A stretch of 64,000 nt of DNA from positions 5,027,501 through 5,091,500 of the forward strand of contig CP047152.1 in the NCBI GenBank assembly GCA_041879295.1, in the 5' to 3' direction. Below, piece after piece: positions 43,496-51,857 of this stretch. Position 1 is the first letter of the stretch; every line of letters begins with the position of its first letter. The DNA is from Pseudomonas putida (lineage in GTDB: Bacteria > Pseudomonadota > Gammaproteobacteria > Pseudomonadales > Pseudomonadaceae). The position numbers were made by a program, and so were the translations under genes. A model generated the notes under the pieces. It did no database searches. It saw only the letters and a list, made by a program, of their open reading frames with translations, and was not told the DNA's origin.

Positions 43496-46024
43496 TCAGC
43501 TCCCTCTCGGCTTGGCCCGCGCCGTAGCCTCGGCCACCAGAGGGTCGTCCGGCCAGTAGTGCTTCGGATAACGCCCTTTCAGGTCTTTCTTCACCTCGGC
43601 ATAGGTCGTGCGCCAGAAGTTGGCCAGGTCCTGGGTCACCTGCACCGGCCGACGTGCCGGTGACAGCAGGTGAAGCTTGACCTGCTGCCGGCCATTGGCG
43701 ATGCGCGGGGTGTCGGCAAGGCCGAACAGTTCTTGCAGACGCACGGCGAGAATCGGCGGGGTTTCGCTGTAATCCAGGCGGATGTTCGAGCCGGATGGCA
43801 CGGCCAGATGCGCCGGAGCCTGTTCTTCCAGGCGTTGCGGCAGCGGCCAGGGCAACAGGTTGCGCAGCATCGACGGCAAGTCCAGCGCAGCAAAGTGGCT
43901 GAGGCGCGATACTTTGCTCAGGTAAGGCTGTAACCAGTCTTCCAGGCTGGCCAGCAGGGCCTCGTCCCTAAGGTCAGGCCATTCACTGTGGCCATCCTTC
44001 TCCAGGTCGAGCTGCCGCAGCAGCGCCACACGTGCCTGCCACTGCCGCAGCTCTGGCGTCCAGGTCAGCAGGTTCAAACCTTTGCGCCGGACCAGGCCAA
44101 GCAGCGCCCGGGCCCTGGCTTCGTCATCCAGCCTGGGCAGCGGTTCGCGGCTGAGGACCAGTTCGCCCACCTTGACCTGACGTTCGGCGCGCAGCACCTG
44201 CTCACGCTCGTCCCAATCCAGGATATCGACTCGCTCAACCTGCTCGGCCAGCACGCCCTCGAGCAACGCGGGATCGAATTCGGCTGCCAGATAGATCCGC
44301 TCCTCACGCTGCCCCTGGCGGCTACCCAGGTCAGCGATTACCAGCCATGGGCACTTCATCAAGGCATCGACTTCGGCAAACAGCGCCGCACGGCCGTTGG
44401 CGAGTCGATACTCAGCCCCGCCCGCCCGGCGCTGCTGGGCGACCCGGTCAGGGTAGGCCAGCGCCAGCAGGGCGCCCAGCCAACGAGGGTGGTCCGGGTC
44501 GGCGACCGGCGCACCGACCTTGCCACGCAACAGGCCACGGTATTGGCGGGCCAGCTGGCGAGCACGCTGCACCCCACCCTGGCCACCACGCACAGCCTTG
44601 CTCTCACCGCTGACCAGCGCAAGCCGGCTGTGCAAGTCGGCACCACCGCCACGTTGAATGTCCCGCTCCCCCAGCAGCGCAGCCACATCGCATGCCATCT
44701 GTGCCAGGCCCAGGTCCTGGCCACGCAGCAACAAATGCGCGATGCGTGGGTGAGCCGGCAGTTCGGCCATGGCCTGGCCATGTTCGCTGAGGTTGTCGCG
44801 GCTGCCCGGCTTGAAGGCGCTGAGCCGCGCCAACAGGTCCTGTGCCTGGGCGAACGCTGCAGCAGGCGGCTGGTCCAGCCAGCGCAACTGCTCGGGGGTT
44901 ACACCCCAGCGCGCCAGTTGCAGGGCCAGCCCGGCCAGATCGGCCTGCAGGATCTCGGCACTGCCATGGGCGGCCAGTTGATCATGCTGGGCCTCGGACC
45001 AAAGGCGGTAGCACACGCCAGGCTCCAGACGGCCGGCACGCCCGGCGCGCTGGGTGGCACTGGCGCGGGAAATGCGCTGAGTATCCAGACGGGTCATGCC
45101 GCTGCCGGGGTCGAAGCGCGGCAACCGGGCCAGGCCGGCATCGATCACCACGCGTACGCCATCGATGGTCAGGCTGGTCTCGGCGATGTTGGTGGCCAGC
45201 ACCACCTTGCGCAGGCCCTTGGCCGGCGGGTCGATAGCGGCGCGCTGGGCATTGAGGTCGAGCTCGCCATGCAACGGGCACAGCAGAATCTCGGGGCGTG
45301 CCCCCAGGGCGTCCTGAAGGCTTTGGTGAACCCGGCGGATCTCGGCTTGCCCAGGCAGGAACACCAGCACGCTGCCGGCCTGGTCGGCCAGCGCATGCAG
45401 CACGCTGTCCACCACCCGTGGCTCGATGAACTCGCCTGGCTGGAACGGCCGCCCCCAGCGGATATCCACCGGATGCATGCGCCCTTCACTGCTGACCACC
45501 GGGGCGTCGTCCAACAGCCGCGACAGGCGCTCACCTTCCAGCGTCGCCGACATCAGCAGAATCTTCAGGGGCGGGTCGTCACGTAGCAGCTCGCGGCCGT
45601 TAAGGCTCAGCGCCAGCGCCAGGTCGGCATCCAGGCTGCGCTCGTGAAATTCGTCGAAGATCAGCAGGCCCACACCTTCCAGCGCCGGGTCCGCTTGCAG
45701 GCGGCGTGTGAGGATGCCTTCGGTCACCACTTCGATACGGGTTTTCGGCCCGACCTTGCTGTCCAGGCGGATGCGGTAACCCACCGTTTCCCCAACCTGC
45801 TCGCCCAGCTCACTGGCCAGCCGTTCGGCTGCTGCCCGCGCTGCCAGGCGCCTTGGCTCGAGCATGAGGATGGTCTGCCCGGCCAGCCACGGTTCGTGCA
45901 GCAGCGCCAGCGGCACGCGGGTGGTCTTGCCAGCACCGGGCGGGGCTTCAAGCACCACTTCGTCACGGTTTTCCAGAGCCTGGCGCAGGGCGGGCAAGGC
46001 AGCATCAATGGGTAATGAAATCAT
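43496..46024 (-). CDS. hrpB: ATP-dependent helicase HrpB
   Basis: 842 residues of the DEAH group. Walker A is GAGKTTRVPLALL, motif II reads DEFHER, SAT motif III is present, and QRAGRAGR motif VI follows. The HrpB-specific C-terminal domain takes up the last ~150 residues. HrpB is a non-essential RNA helicase-like protein of proteobacteria, and its natural substrate is not settled. It is opposite in direction to the following lipoprotein gene. Confidence 0.9.
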   Translation of the reverse strand: MISLPIDAALPALRQALENRDEVVLEAPPGAGKTTRVPLALLHEPWLAGQTILMLEPRRLAARAAAERLASELGEQVGETVGYRIRLDSKVGPKTRIEVVTEGILTRRLQADPALEGVGLLIFDEFHERSLDADLALALSLNGRELLRDDPPLKILLMSATLEGERLSRLLDDAPVVSSEGRMHPVDIRWGRPFQPGEFIEPRVVDSVLHALADQAGSVLVFLPGQAEIRRVHQSLQDALGARPEILLCPLHGELDLNAQRAAIDPPAKGLRKVVLATNIAETSLTIDGVRVVIDAGLARLPRFDPGSGMTRLDTQRISRASATQRAGRAGRLEPGVCYRLWSEAQHDQLAAHGSAEILQADLAGLALQLARWGVTPEQLRWLDQPPAAAFAQAQDLLARLSAFKPGSRDNLSEHGQAMAELPAHPRIAHLLLRGQDLGLAQMACDVAALLGERDIQRGGGADLHSRLALVSGESKAVRGGQGGVQRARQLARQYRGLLRGKVGAPVADPDHPRWLGALLALAYPDRVAQQRRAGGAEYRLANGRAALFAEVDALMKCPWLVIADLGSRQGQREERIYLAAEFDPALLEGVLAEQVERVDILDWDEREQVLRAERQVKVGELVLSREPLPRLDDEARARALLGLVRRKGLNLLTWTPELRQWQARVALLRQLDLEKDGHSEWPDLRDEALLASLEDWLQPYLSKVSRLSHFAALDLPSMLRNLLPWPLPQRLEEQAPAHLAVPSGSNIRLDYSETPPILAVRLQELFGLADTPRIANGRQQVKLHLLSPARRPVQVTQDLANFWRTTYAEVKKDLKGRYPKHYWPDDPLVAEATARAKPRGS

Positions 46025-46139
46025 GGTGGTCCTCGAACAGTGTCGCGAGTATAACGGCGAACCCAGCCTGCTCTATCATGGTCTTAGCATCAGGCGCAGG
46101 CGCTTCGCTTGCCCTGCTGATTACTTTTCGGAGATTTAC

Positions 46140-46559
46140 ATGCGTATCTCGACCCGCGTCATCGGTGGCGCCCTCATCGCCACCCTGCTGACCCAATTGA
46201 CGGCCTGCGGCACCATTTTCTACCCGGACCGGCGCGGCCAGATCGGCGGCAAGATTGACCCTGTGGTTGCCGCCATGGATGCGATCGGCATCCTGTTCTA
46301 TGTGATCCCGGGGCTGATTGCCTTCGGTATCGACTTTGCCACCGGCGCCATCTATTACCCGGGTGGCCGTACTGCTCAGGTTGACCCGGCCAAACTGCAA
46401 GAAGCCGTCAGCCCCGATGGCAAGGTCGACAACCTGAAGTTGCAGGCCATTCTGGAAAGCGAACTGGGCCAGCGCCTGCCGCTGAATGACCCAAGGCTGA
46501 TCCAGCACCGCGGCAGCATCGAACAACTGGCCAGCCTGGGCCTGGTCCCGGCAGCCTGA
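46140..46559 (+). CDS. YceK/YidQ-like small lipoprotein
   Basis: 139 residues from ATG 46140, with CGGAG six bases upstream. The signal sequence ends in a lipobox LTAC with Cys22. Hydrophobic residues near 46-70 (AIGILFYVIPGLIAFGIDFATG) and a YPGG segment match YidQ-like proteins. It should be an outer- or inner-membrane lipoprotein. Function unknown. Directly upstream of the CDF transporter gene by 22 bases; the two may share a transcript. Confidence 0.7.
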   Translation: MRISTRVIGGALIATLLTQLTACGTIFYPDRRGQIGGKIDPVVAAMDAIGILFYVIPGLIAFGIDFATGAIYYPGGRTAQVDPAKLQEAVSPDGKVDNLKLQAILESELGQRLPLNDPRLIQHRGSIEQLASLGLVPAA

Positions 46560-46581
46560 TCCACAAGGACACTGTCCACGG

Positions 46582-47454
46582 ATGATCACTACCCCAGCCG
46601 AACACCAGCGCCTGCTGCGCCTGGCCACTCGCGCGTCACTGACGGTCGCCAGCATCCTGGTGCTGAGCAAGGCGCTGGCCTGGTGGCTGAGCGGGTCCGT
46701 GAGCCTGCTGGCAGGGTTGACCGACTCGGCACTGGACGCAGTGGCCTCGTTCCTCAACCTGCTGGCGGTACACTACGCCCTGCGTCCGGCCGACGACGAT
46801 CACCGGTTCGGTCATGGCAAGGCCGAGGCCTTGGCCGGTATGGCTCAGGCGCTGTTCATCGGCGGCAGTGCGGTGCTGATCGGGGTGCAGGCGGTCGAGC
46901 GCCTTTACACTCCACAACCGCTAGGTGATACCTCCATCGGCATCGCGGTGATGCTGCTGTCGCTGGTGCTGACCGTCGCCCTGCTGGCACTGCAGCACAA
47001 AGTGGTCCGGCTCACCGGCTCTACTGCAGTACGGGCAGATTCCCTGCACTACCGCTCGGACTTGCTGCTCAACGGCAGCATTCTGCTGGCCCTGTTGCTG
47101 GCGCGCTTTGGCTGGCCGCAGCTGGATGCGCTGTTCGGCCTGGGCATCGCCTTTTACATCCTCTGGAGCGCGCTGCAAATTGCCCGCGAAAGTACGGCGA
47201 TCCTGATGGACAAGGCCTTACCCGGCGATGTCGGCGAGGACATGGCCGCGCTGGTGCTGGCCGTTGCAGGCGTGAAAGGCGTGCATGACCTGCGCACGCG
47301 CGTCTCGGGCAACCAGTGGTTTGTGCAACTGCACCTGGAACTGCCGGGGCACCTGCCGCTGCATGAGGCGCATGGCTTGTGCGTGGAGGCCTCGCGGGTG
47401 ATCCGCCAGCGTTATCCACAGGCAGACGTGATGGTGCACGCCGACCCGGTATGA
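46582..47454 (+). CDS. Cation diffusion facilitator (FieF/CDF) transporter
   Basis: 290 residues with six membrane helices and a soluble C-terminal domain. Metal sites are suggested by GLTDSALDAVAS in helix 2, HRFGHGKAE before helix 3 and HYRSDLLLN in helix 5. The family exports Fe(II), Zn(II) or Cd(II) by proton exchange. I cannot tell the metal. It is followed by a REP composite element. Length and motifs are intact. Confidence 0.85.
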   Translation: MITTPAEHQRLLRLATRASLTVASILVLSKALAWWLSGSVSLLAGLTDSALDAVASFLNLLAVHYALRPADDDHRFGHGKAEALAGMAQALFIGGSAVLIGVQAVERLYTPQPLGDTSIGIAVMLLSLVLTVALLALQHKVVRLTGSTAVRADSLHYRSDLLLNGSILLALLLARFGWPQLDALFGLGIAFYILWSALQIARESTAILMDKALPGDVGEDMAALVLAVAGVKGVHDLRTRVSGNQWFVQLHLELPGHLPLHEAHGLCVEASRVIRQRYPQADVMVHADPV

Positions 47455-47479
47455 GGTAACCACCCATGCCCCACCCCTT

Positions 47480-47584
47480 GTAGGCGCGGGTTCATCGCGA
47501 AAGGGCCGGGGCTGCTGGCCAATTTCCACCCGCCGTTTGCCGTTGCCGCCGCTACCGTATTCGCGGGTAAACCCGCTCCTACAG
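47480..47584. repeat. Composite REP element, copy 1 (inverted REP pair with conserved spacer)
   Basis: A ~105-bp unit with outward REP ends and a conserved middle of about 45-50 bases. Read on the minus strand, the middle matches the copies at 53616-53721 and 63888-63992 with few changes. Confidence 0.8.
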
Positions 47585-47600
47585 GGGTTCCGTGCAGGGT

Positions 47601-48401
47601 TCAGTTGATGCTGTAACCCCGGCCACTGAAACAGGCACCCAGCGCCCGCCGATAGTTGTCGAGCACATTGGCCGCCGGTGCGTAAGTCGCCGTCGCCGGG
47701 TCGAAGCCAGACTGGCTCACAGCCCAGCGATGACACTGGTAGCGGTCCTGCTCCTGCTGTTCCTGCCCCTGGCCATACATCGGATAGGCCACCACGTCAT
47801 ACCCGCCATTTGCCGGGGCCACCGGCACGGGCGAAGGCACGCCGACCGGCGGGTTGACCACCACATATTCCTGGCTGTCTGCCAGGTACTGGTAATAGGT
47901 ATCGGCCACCAGAAAGAACAGCGCGTCACCCAACCACACTTCCCGCGCATAAGGCGGCAGGTAATTGACCCGCACGCCGTACGGCGGGGTCACCACGATG
48001 TAATTGCCCCCGTGCGGGCGGTACCAGTAACCCCCGGAGTAGAAATAGTCAGCGCCCCGGTAGGGTACTTTCCAGTAGCGGTCAGAAAAATGGTCCACCC
48101 TGTGCCCTGGGCGATACTGCGGCCCAGGCCCCCAGCCATTGCCGTGGCCATCCGGACGCCCCTGCCAGTCGCCACCGGGCCGTTGCCCCGGGCCACCGGC
48201 TTGCCAGTGGTGATCATCACCGTGGCGGCGGGGAATGTCCTGGTAATACCCCTGGCGCGGCGGCTGGGTCTGGCGCACTTCGTCGCGCGAGTTGAGCGAG
48301 CGCCCCGACGGCCCCTCGCCAGGCCCTTCAGCCAGGGCCCCAAGGCTGATGCTCAAACCTAGCAAACCAACACCTGCCAACTGCCAGATGCGCGACGTCA
48401 T
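47601..48401 (-). CDS. DUF6515 family exported protein
   Basis: 266 residues from ATG 48401, with GAGAGG upstream. A signal peptide is cut around GALA near residue 24. The N-terminal half is Gly/Pro/Arg/His-rich (DDHHWQAGGPGQRPGGDW) and the middle contains tandem Tyr-rich YY-type segments (GYWYRPHGGNYIVVTPPYG). This layout matches the DUF6515 family. It should be a periplasmic protein of unknown function. A hairpin-terminator lies 82 bases upstream of its start on the same strand. Confidence 0.8.
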   Translation of the reverse strand: MTSRIWQLAGVGLLGLSISLGALAEGPGEGPSGRSLNSRDEVRQTQPPRQGYYQDIPRRHGDDHHWQAGGPGQRPGGDWQGRPDGHGNGWGPGPQYRPGHRVDHFSDRYWKVPYRGADYFYSGGYWYRPHGGNYIVVTPPYGVRVNYLPPYAREVWLGDALFFLVADTYYQYLADSQEYVVVNPPVGVPSPVPVAPANGGYDVVAYPMYGQGQEQQEQDRYQCHRWAVSQSGFDPATATYAPAANVLDNYRRALGACFSGRGYSIN

Positions 48402-48795
48402 GGTGTTCCTCTCGGTAGAAAAAACTGCAACCACCGCCAGTCTACCGCGCCCATGACACAGGCCAATTAAATTTCCGGCATGAAAAAAGGGAGGCCACAG
48501 GGCCTCCCTTCAGGAATTGTCGTCCGTGCTCGGCACTTGTGGCGCCGGCTCACCTCACACCGTCTTCTGGAGGGTGTGTAGCCCGGGGGCCTGCAGATCC
48601 TGTTGGATGGCTGGCCGCGACCGCCCGCCTAGGGCGCGTCGCCGTGGACTGATGTCCGGGCAGTGATTCTGGTGATAAAGATACCGGAGGGGTTGCGACA
48701 GAGGATTGCGAAGATTGCTCAGATAAATAGCACTTGCGCAATTTTTCACCCTGGATTGATAATTCGCAGCAATCCGAACAGAAAAGGCAAATGCC
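48402..48795. other. Long intergenic region before lrp
   Basis: About 394 bases without a supported gene. It contains the minus-strand terminator at 48483-48510 and GC-rich, structured sequence from 48550 to 48650. Frames overlapping the lrp gene are shadows. A small RNA or a leader of the DUF6515 gene could be here. Confidence 0.4.
48483..48510 (-). terminator. Intrinsic terminator without an obvious upstream gene
   Basis: Ten-base arms AAGGGAGGCC/GGCCTCCCTT with loop ACAG. On the minus strand the stem is followed by TTTTTT. No minus-strand gene ends here, so it either ends a small transcript from the gap to the right or attenuates the leader of the DUF6515 gene. Confidence 0.75.
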
Positions 48796-49272
48796 ATGAG
48801 CAAACTTGACCGCTACGACCTGAGCATCCTCGCCGAATTGCAGCGCGATGCGCGCATTTCCAACCAGGAACTGGCCGAACGCATCGGCCTGTCGCCATCG
48901 CCATGCTCGCGTCGGGTCAAGCAATTGGAAGACGACGGCTACATCTCGCGCCAGGTGGCCCTGCTCGACCGCAAGAAGCTGGGCTTGAGCCTGACCGCCT
49001 ATGTGTTGATAGGCATGGACCGCCACACCCCTGAGCGCTTTGAAACATTCGAGGCCGCCATCCGTAACCTGCCGCAGGTGCTCGAGTGCAGCCTGGTCAC
49101 CGGCATGGATGCGGACTATCAGCTGAAAGTGGTGGTGCCGGACATGGACCACTACCAGAAACTGCTTCTAGGCAGCCTGACGCGTATCGAAGGCGTCACC
49201 AGCGTGCGTTCGAGCTTCGTGCTCAACCAGGTACTGGCCAGCACCGAGCTGCCATTGACCCACCTGCGTTAA
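48796..49272 (+). CDS. Lrp/AsnC-family regulator
   Basis: 158 residues. The N-terminal helix-turn-helix (DLSILAELQRDARISNQELAERIGLS) is followed by the RAM domain, with VLECSLVTGMDADYQLKVVVPD as its ligand-binding half and a C-terminal strand SSFVLNQVLASTELPL. It should bind an amino acid or related ligand and regulate nearby or distant genes. A ribosome site GAAAAGG lies upstream. The target is unknown. Confidence 0.85.
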   Translation: MSKLDRYDLSILAELQRDARISNQELAERIGLSPSPCSRRVKQLEDDGYISRQVALLDRKKLGLSLTAYVLIGMDRHTPERFETFEAAIRNLPQVLECSLVTGMDADYQLKVVVPDMDHYQKLLLGSLTRIEGVTSVRSSFVLNQVLASTELPLTHLR

Positions 49273-49326
49273 ATGCTCACGCCAGCCGGCGTATAATCGG
49301 ACGCTCAACCCGCCTGGAGAACACCG

Positions 49327-49530
49327 ATGGATCCCGCCGTATTCGAAGAATGGATGATGATTATCCTGGTCACCGTATTGATCGGTTTCATGGGCTTCAT
49401 CGTCTGGGACCTGGCGAAAAAGTCCAAGGCAGGCAAGTTCGGCACGCTGATCCTGTTCTTCGTGCTGGGCCTGGGGGTGCTGGCCTTCATCATCAAAAGC
49501 GTGGTGGTGGGGTTTCTGGAAGGCGTATAA
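49327..49530 (+). CDS. DUF2788 small membrane protein
   Basis: 67 residues with two hydrophobic helices (MMIILVTVLIGFMGFIVW and LILFFVLGLGVLAFIIKSVV) around a charged KKSKAGKFG turn. This is the DUF2788 family. Function is unknown. The ATG has GGAG about nine bases upstream. It follows the lrp gene by 54 bases. Confidence 0.8.
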   Translation: MDPAVFEEWMMIILVTVLIGFMGFIVWDLAKKSKAGKFGTLILFFVLGLGVLAFIIKSVVVGFLEGV

Positions 49531-49540
49531 AACATTTCAG

Positions 49541-49633
49541 GGCCATTCGCGGGCACGCCCGCTCCCACAGGTTGGGCGCTGCTTTCAAGTACTGCACCGT
49601 CCCTGTGGGAGCGGGCGTGCCCGCGAACAGGCC
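49541..49633. repeat. REP inverted pair
   Basis: REP units 49541-49570 and 49602-49633 in inverted orientation, between the DUF2788 gene and convergent rluE. Confidence 0.8.
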
Positions 49634-49643
49634 CTGACCTGAA

Positions 49644-50276
49644 CTAGAGCTTGGCAGGGACCTCCCGCCAGCAACCCTGCTCCAGCCCATCCAGCGCCCA
49701 GTCACCAATCCGCACGCGCACCAGGCGCAAGGTCGGCAAGCCCACAGCCGCCGTCATCCGCCGCACCTGGCGGTTACGCCCTTCGCGAATCACCAGCTCC
49801 AGCCAGCTGGTCGGCACACTTTTGCGAAACCGTACCGGCGGGTTGCGCGGCCACAGCTCGGGTTCTTCCAGGCACCGCGCCTCGGCCGGCAAGGTCGGCC
49901 CATCGTTCAGCTCCACACCATCGCGCAAACGCTGCAACTGCTCGTCACTCGGTTCGCCTTCCACCTGGACCCAGTAGGTCTTGGCCAGCTTGTGCTTCGG
50001 GTCGGCAATCCGCGCCTGTAGCCCACCATCGTTGGTCAGCAACAGCAAGCCTTCGCTGTCGCGGTCCAAACGCCCGGCCGGGTATACGCCCGGGATGTCG
50101 ATGAAGTCCTTGAGCGTCGCGCGCCCTTCACCGTCGCTGAACTGGGTCAGCACATCGAACGGTTTGTTGAACAGGATCAGGCGCGGCTCGGCGGGGGGCG
50201 CCTTGGCCTGGCGACGCGGGCCGGCGGCAGGCCGCGCCTGGGGGCGGCGCGGCTTGTTACGGGGTGGCAGTGACAT
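49644..50276 (-). CDS. rluE: 23S rRNA pseudouridine synthase RluE-type
   Basis: 210 residues. A basic, proline-rich N-terminal tail leads to the catalytic domain with [20 protein letters not shown], whose second Asp is the catalytic residue. The short S4-less form matches RluE/RsuA-type enzymes. It isomerises one uridine in 23S rRNA. It begins seven bases from the end of amn on the same strand and may be co-transcribed. The C-terminal [11 protein letters not shown] segment is also typical. Confidence 0.85.
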   Translation of the reverse strand: MSLPPRNKPRRPQARPAAGPRRQAKAPPAEPRLILFNKPFDVLTQFSDGEGRATLKDFIDIPGVYPAGRLDRDSEGLLLLTNDGGLQARIADPKHKLAKTYWVQVEGEPSDEQLQRLRDGVELNDGPTLPAEARCLEEPELWPRNPPVRFRKSVPTSWLELVIREGRNRQVRRMTAAVGLPTLRLVRVRIGDWALDGLEQGCWREVPAKL

Positions 50277-50282
50277 GGATCC

Positions 50283-51746
50283 TCAGCGGAACGGCGGCTC
50301 ATCGAAGCTGCGCAGTTTACGCGAGTGCAGCGAGTTGAGCTCGGTGCGCAGCAGGTCGAGGGCGGCAATGCCGATCTTCAGGTGCTGGCTGACCGCCCGG
50401 TTGTAGAAGGCGTTGGCCGAACCTGGCAGTTTGATCTCGCTGTGCAGCGGCTTGTCGGACACACACAGCAAGGTGCCGTAAGGCACGCGCAAACGGTAGC
50501 CCTGGGCAGCAATGGTGCCGCTTTCCATGTCCACCGCCACGGCACGCGACAGGTTGATCAGCGGGCGTTCCTGGGCCCAGCGCAGCTCCCAGTTGCGGTC
50601 GTCGTAGGTCAGCACGGTGCCGGTGCGCAGGCGCTTTTTCAACTGCTCGCCACGCTCGCCAGTGACCTGTGCGGCAGCCTCCTGCAAGGCCATCTGCACT
50701 TCGGCCAGGGCCGGGATCGGGATATTCGGCGGCACGACCCGGTCGAGAATGCCGTCACGGCGCATATAGGCGTGTGCCAGCACGTAGTCGCCGATGGTCT
50801 GCGACTGCCGCAGGCCGCCGCAGTGGCCGATCATCAGCCAGCAATGCGGTCGCAGCACGGCCAGGTGATCGGTGATGTTCTTGGCGTTGGACGGGCCGAC
50901 ACCAATGTTGACCAAGGTAACGCCATTGCCGTCGGCGGCGATCAGGTGGTAGGCCGGCATCTGGAAGCGGTGCCAGACCACGCTGGCCACCAGAGCCTGG
51001 GTTTCGCCATGGTCCATGCCCTTTTCGATCACGACGTTGCCCGGCAGCACCATACGCACGAAGCGCGAGTCGTCACGCAGCTGTTCCAGGCCATGGCTGA
51101 TGAACTGGTCGACATAGCGGTGGTAGTTGGTCAGCAGGATCCACGGCTGTACATGGCGCCAGTCGCTGCCGGTGTAGTGCACCAGGCGGCGCAGCGAGAA
51201 GTCGACCCGCGCGGCATCGAACAACGCCAGTGGCATGATTTCGGCACGGTCCCAGTCGTACAGGCCATCAGCGATGTTGTCGGTGGCCGCCGACAGGTCG
51301 GTGCTGGGGAACACCCGCGCCAGTTGCGCAGCGGTAATGCCGCTGCCAGCCAGCTCGTCGCCCTGGTCGACCACATAGGGGTAAGGGATGTTCTGCTCGC
51401 TGACGCCGACTTCTACCGTGACGGTGTAGTCATGCATCAGCGGGCGCAGTTGTTCCAGCAGGTAGCCACGGAACGCAGCGGGCTGGGTGACGGTGACGCT
51501 GTAGGTGCCGGCAACCTGGACCTTGGCGTAGGCGCGGGTGGTGGCGGCGACTTCGCCATGGCTGTAGTAGGTCAGACGCAGTGCCGGGTAGCGGAACAGG
51601 TCGCGCTCATCGGCATCGGGCTCGGTACGGTCCTTCAGGTAACGCTTCAAGGCCTTACTAAGGGCCCCTGTGGCCTGTTCATGCAAGGCCGCCAGACGGT
51701 CGACGGCCTGTTCGGGGGTATCAACGACTACAAAAGCGTGGCTCAC
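50283..51746 (-). CDS. amn: AMP nucleosidase
   Basis: 487 residues; E. coli Amn has 484. The N-terminal AMP nucleosidase domain is followed by a nucleoside phosphorylase-like catalytic domain with GNVVIEKGMDHGETQALVASVVWHR and MESGTIAAQGYR near the end. It splits AMP to adenine and ribose 5-phosphate in the cytoplasm. It precedes rluE on the same strand by six bases. Confidence 0.9.
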   Translation of the reverse strand: MSHAFVVVDTPEQAVDRLAALHEQATGALSKALKRYLKDRTEPDADERDLFRYPALRLTYYSHGEVAATTRAYAKVQVAGTYSVTVTQPAAFRGYLLEQLRPLMHDYTVTVEVGVSEQNIPYPYVVDQGDELAGSGITAAQLARVFPSTDLSAATDNIADGLYDWDRAEIMPLALFDAARVDFSLRRLVHYTGSDWRHVQPWILLTNYHRYVDQFISHGLEQLRDDSRFVRMVLPGNVVIEKGMDHGETQALVASVVWHRFQMPAYHLIAADGNGVTLVNIGVGPSNAKNITDHLAVLRPHCWLMIGHCGGLRQSQTIGDYVLAHAYMRRDGILDRVVPPNIPIPALAEVQMALQEAAAQVTGERGEQLKKRLRTGTVLTYDDRNWELRWAQERPLINLSRAVAVDMESGTIAAQGYRLRVPYGTLLCVSDKPLHSEIKLPGSANAFYNRAVSQHLKIGIAALDLLRTELNSLHSRKLRSFDEPPFR

Positions 51747-51829
51747 ACTGTGCTTCCTGTCTGGACATGCATGTGATCCATCTTGCCTGCCTTCTTGGTT
51801 AAATACACCCCCATTGATCGCTGTTGGGT

Positions 51830-51857
51830 TGATTCGCGGGCGAGCCCGCTGCTACAG
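51830..51857. repeat. Single REP element
   Basis: GATTCGCGGGCGAGCCCGCT with CTACAG flank, overlapping the 3' end of the acyl-CoA dehydrogenase gene by a few bases. Confidence 0.7.

Noticed and set aside
43988..45586. 532-residue plus-strand frame opposite hrpB
   Set aside because: Shadow frame; hrpB carries all helicase motifs.
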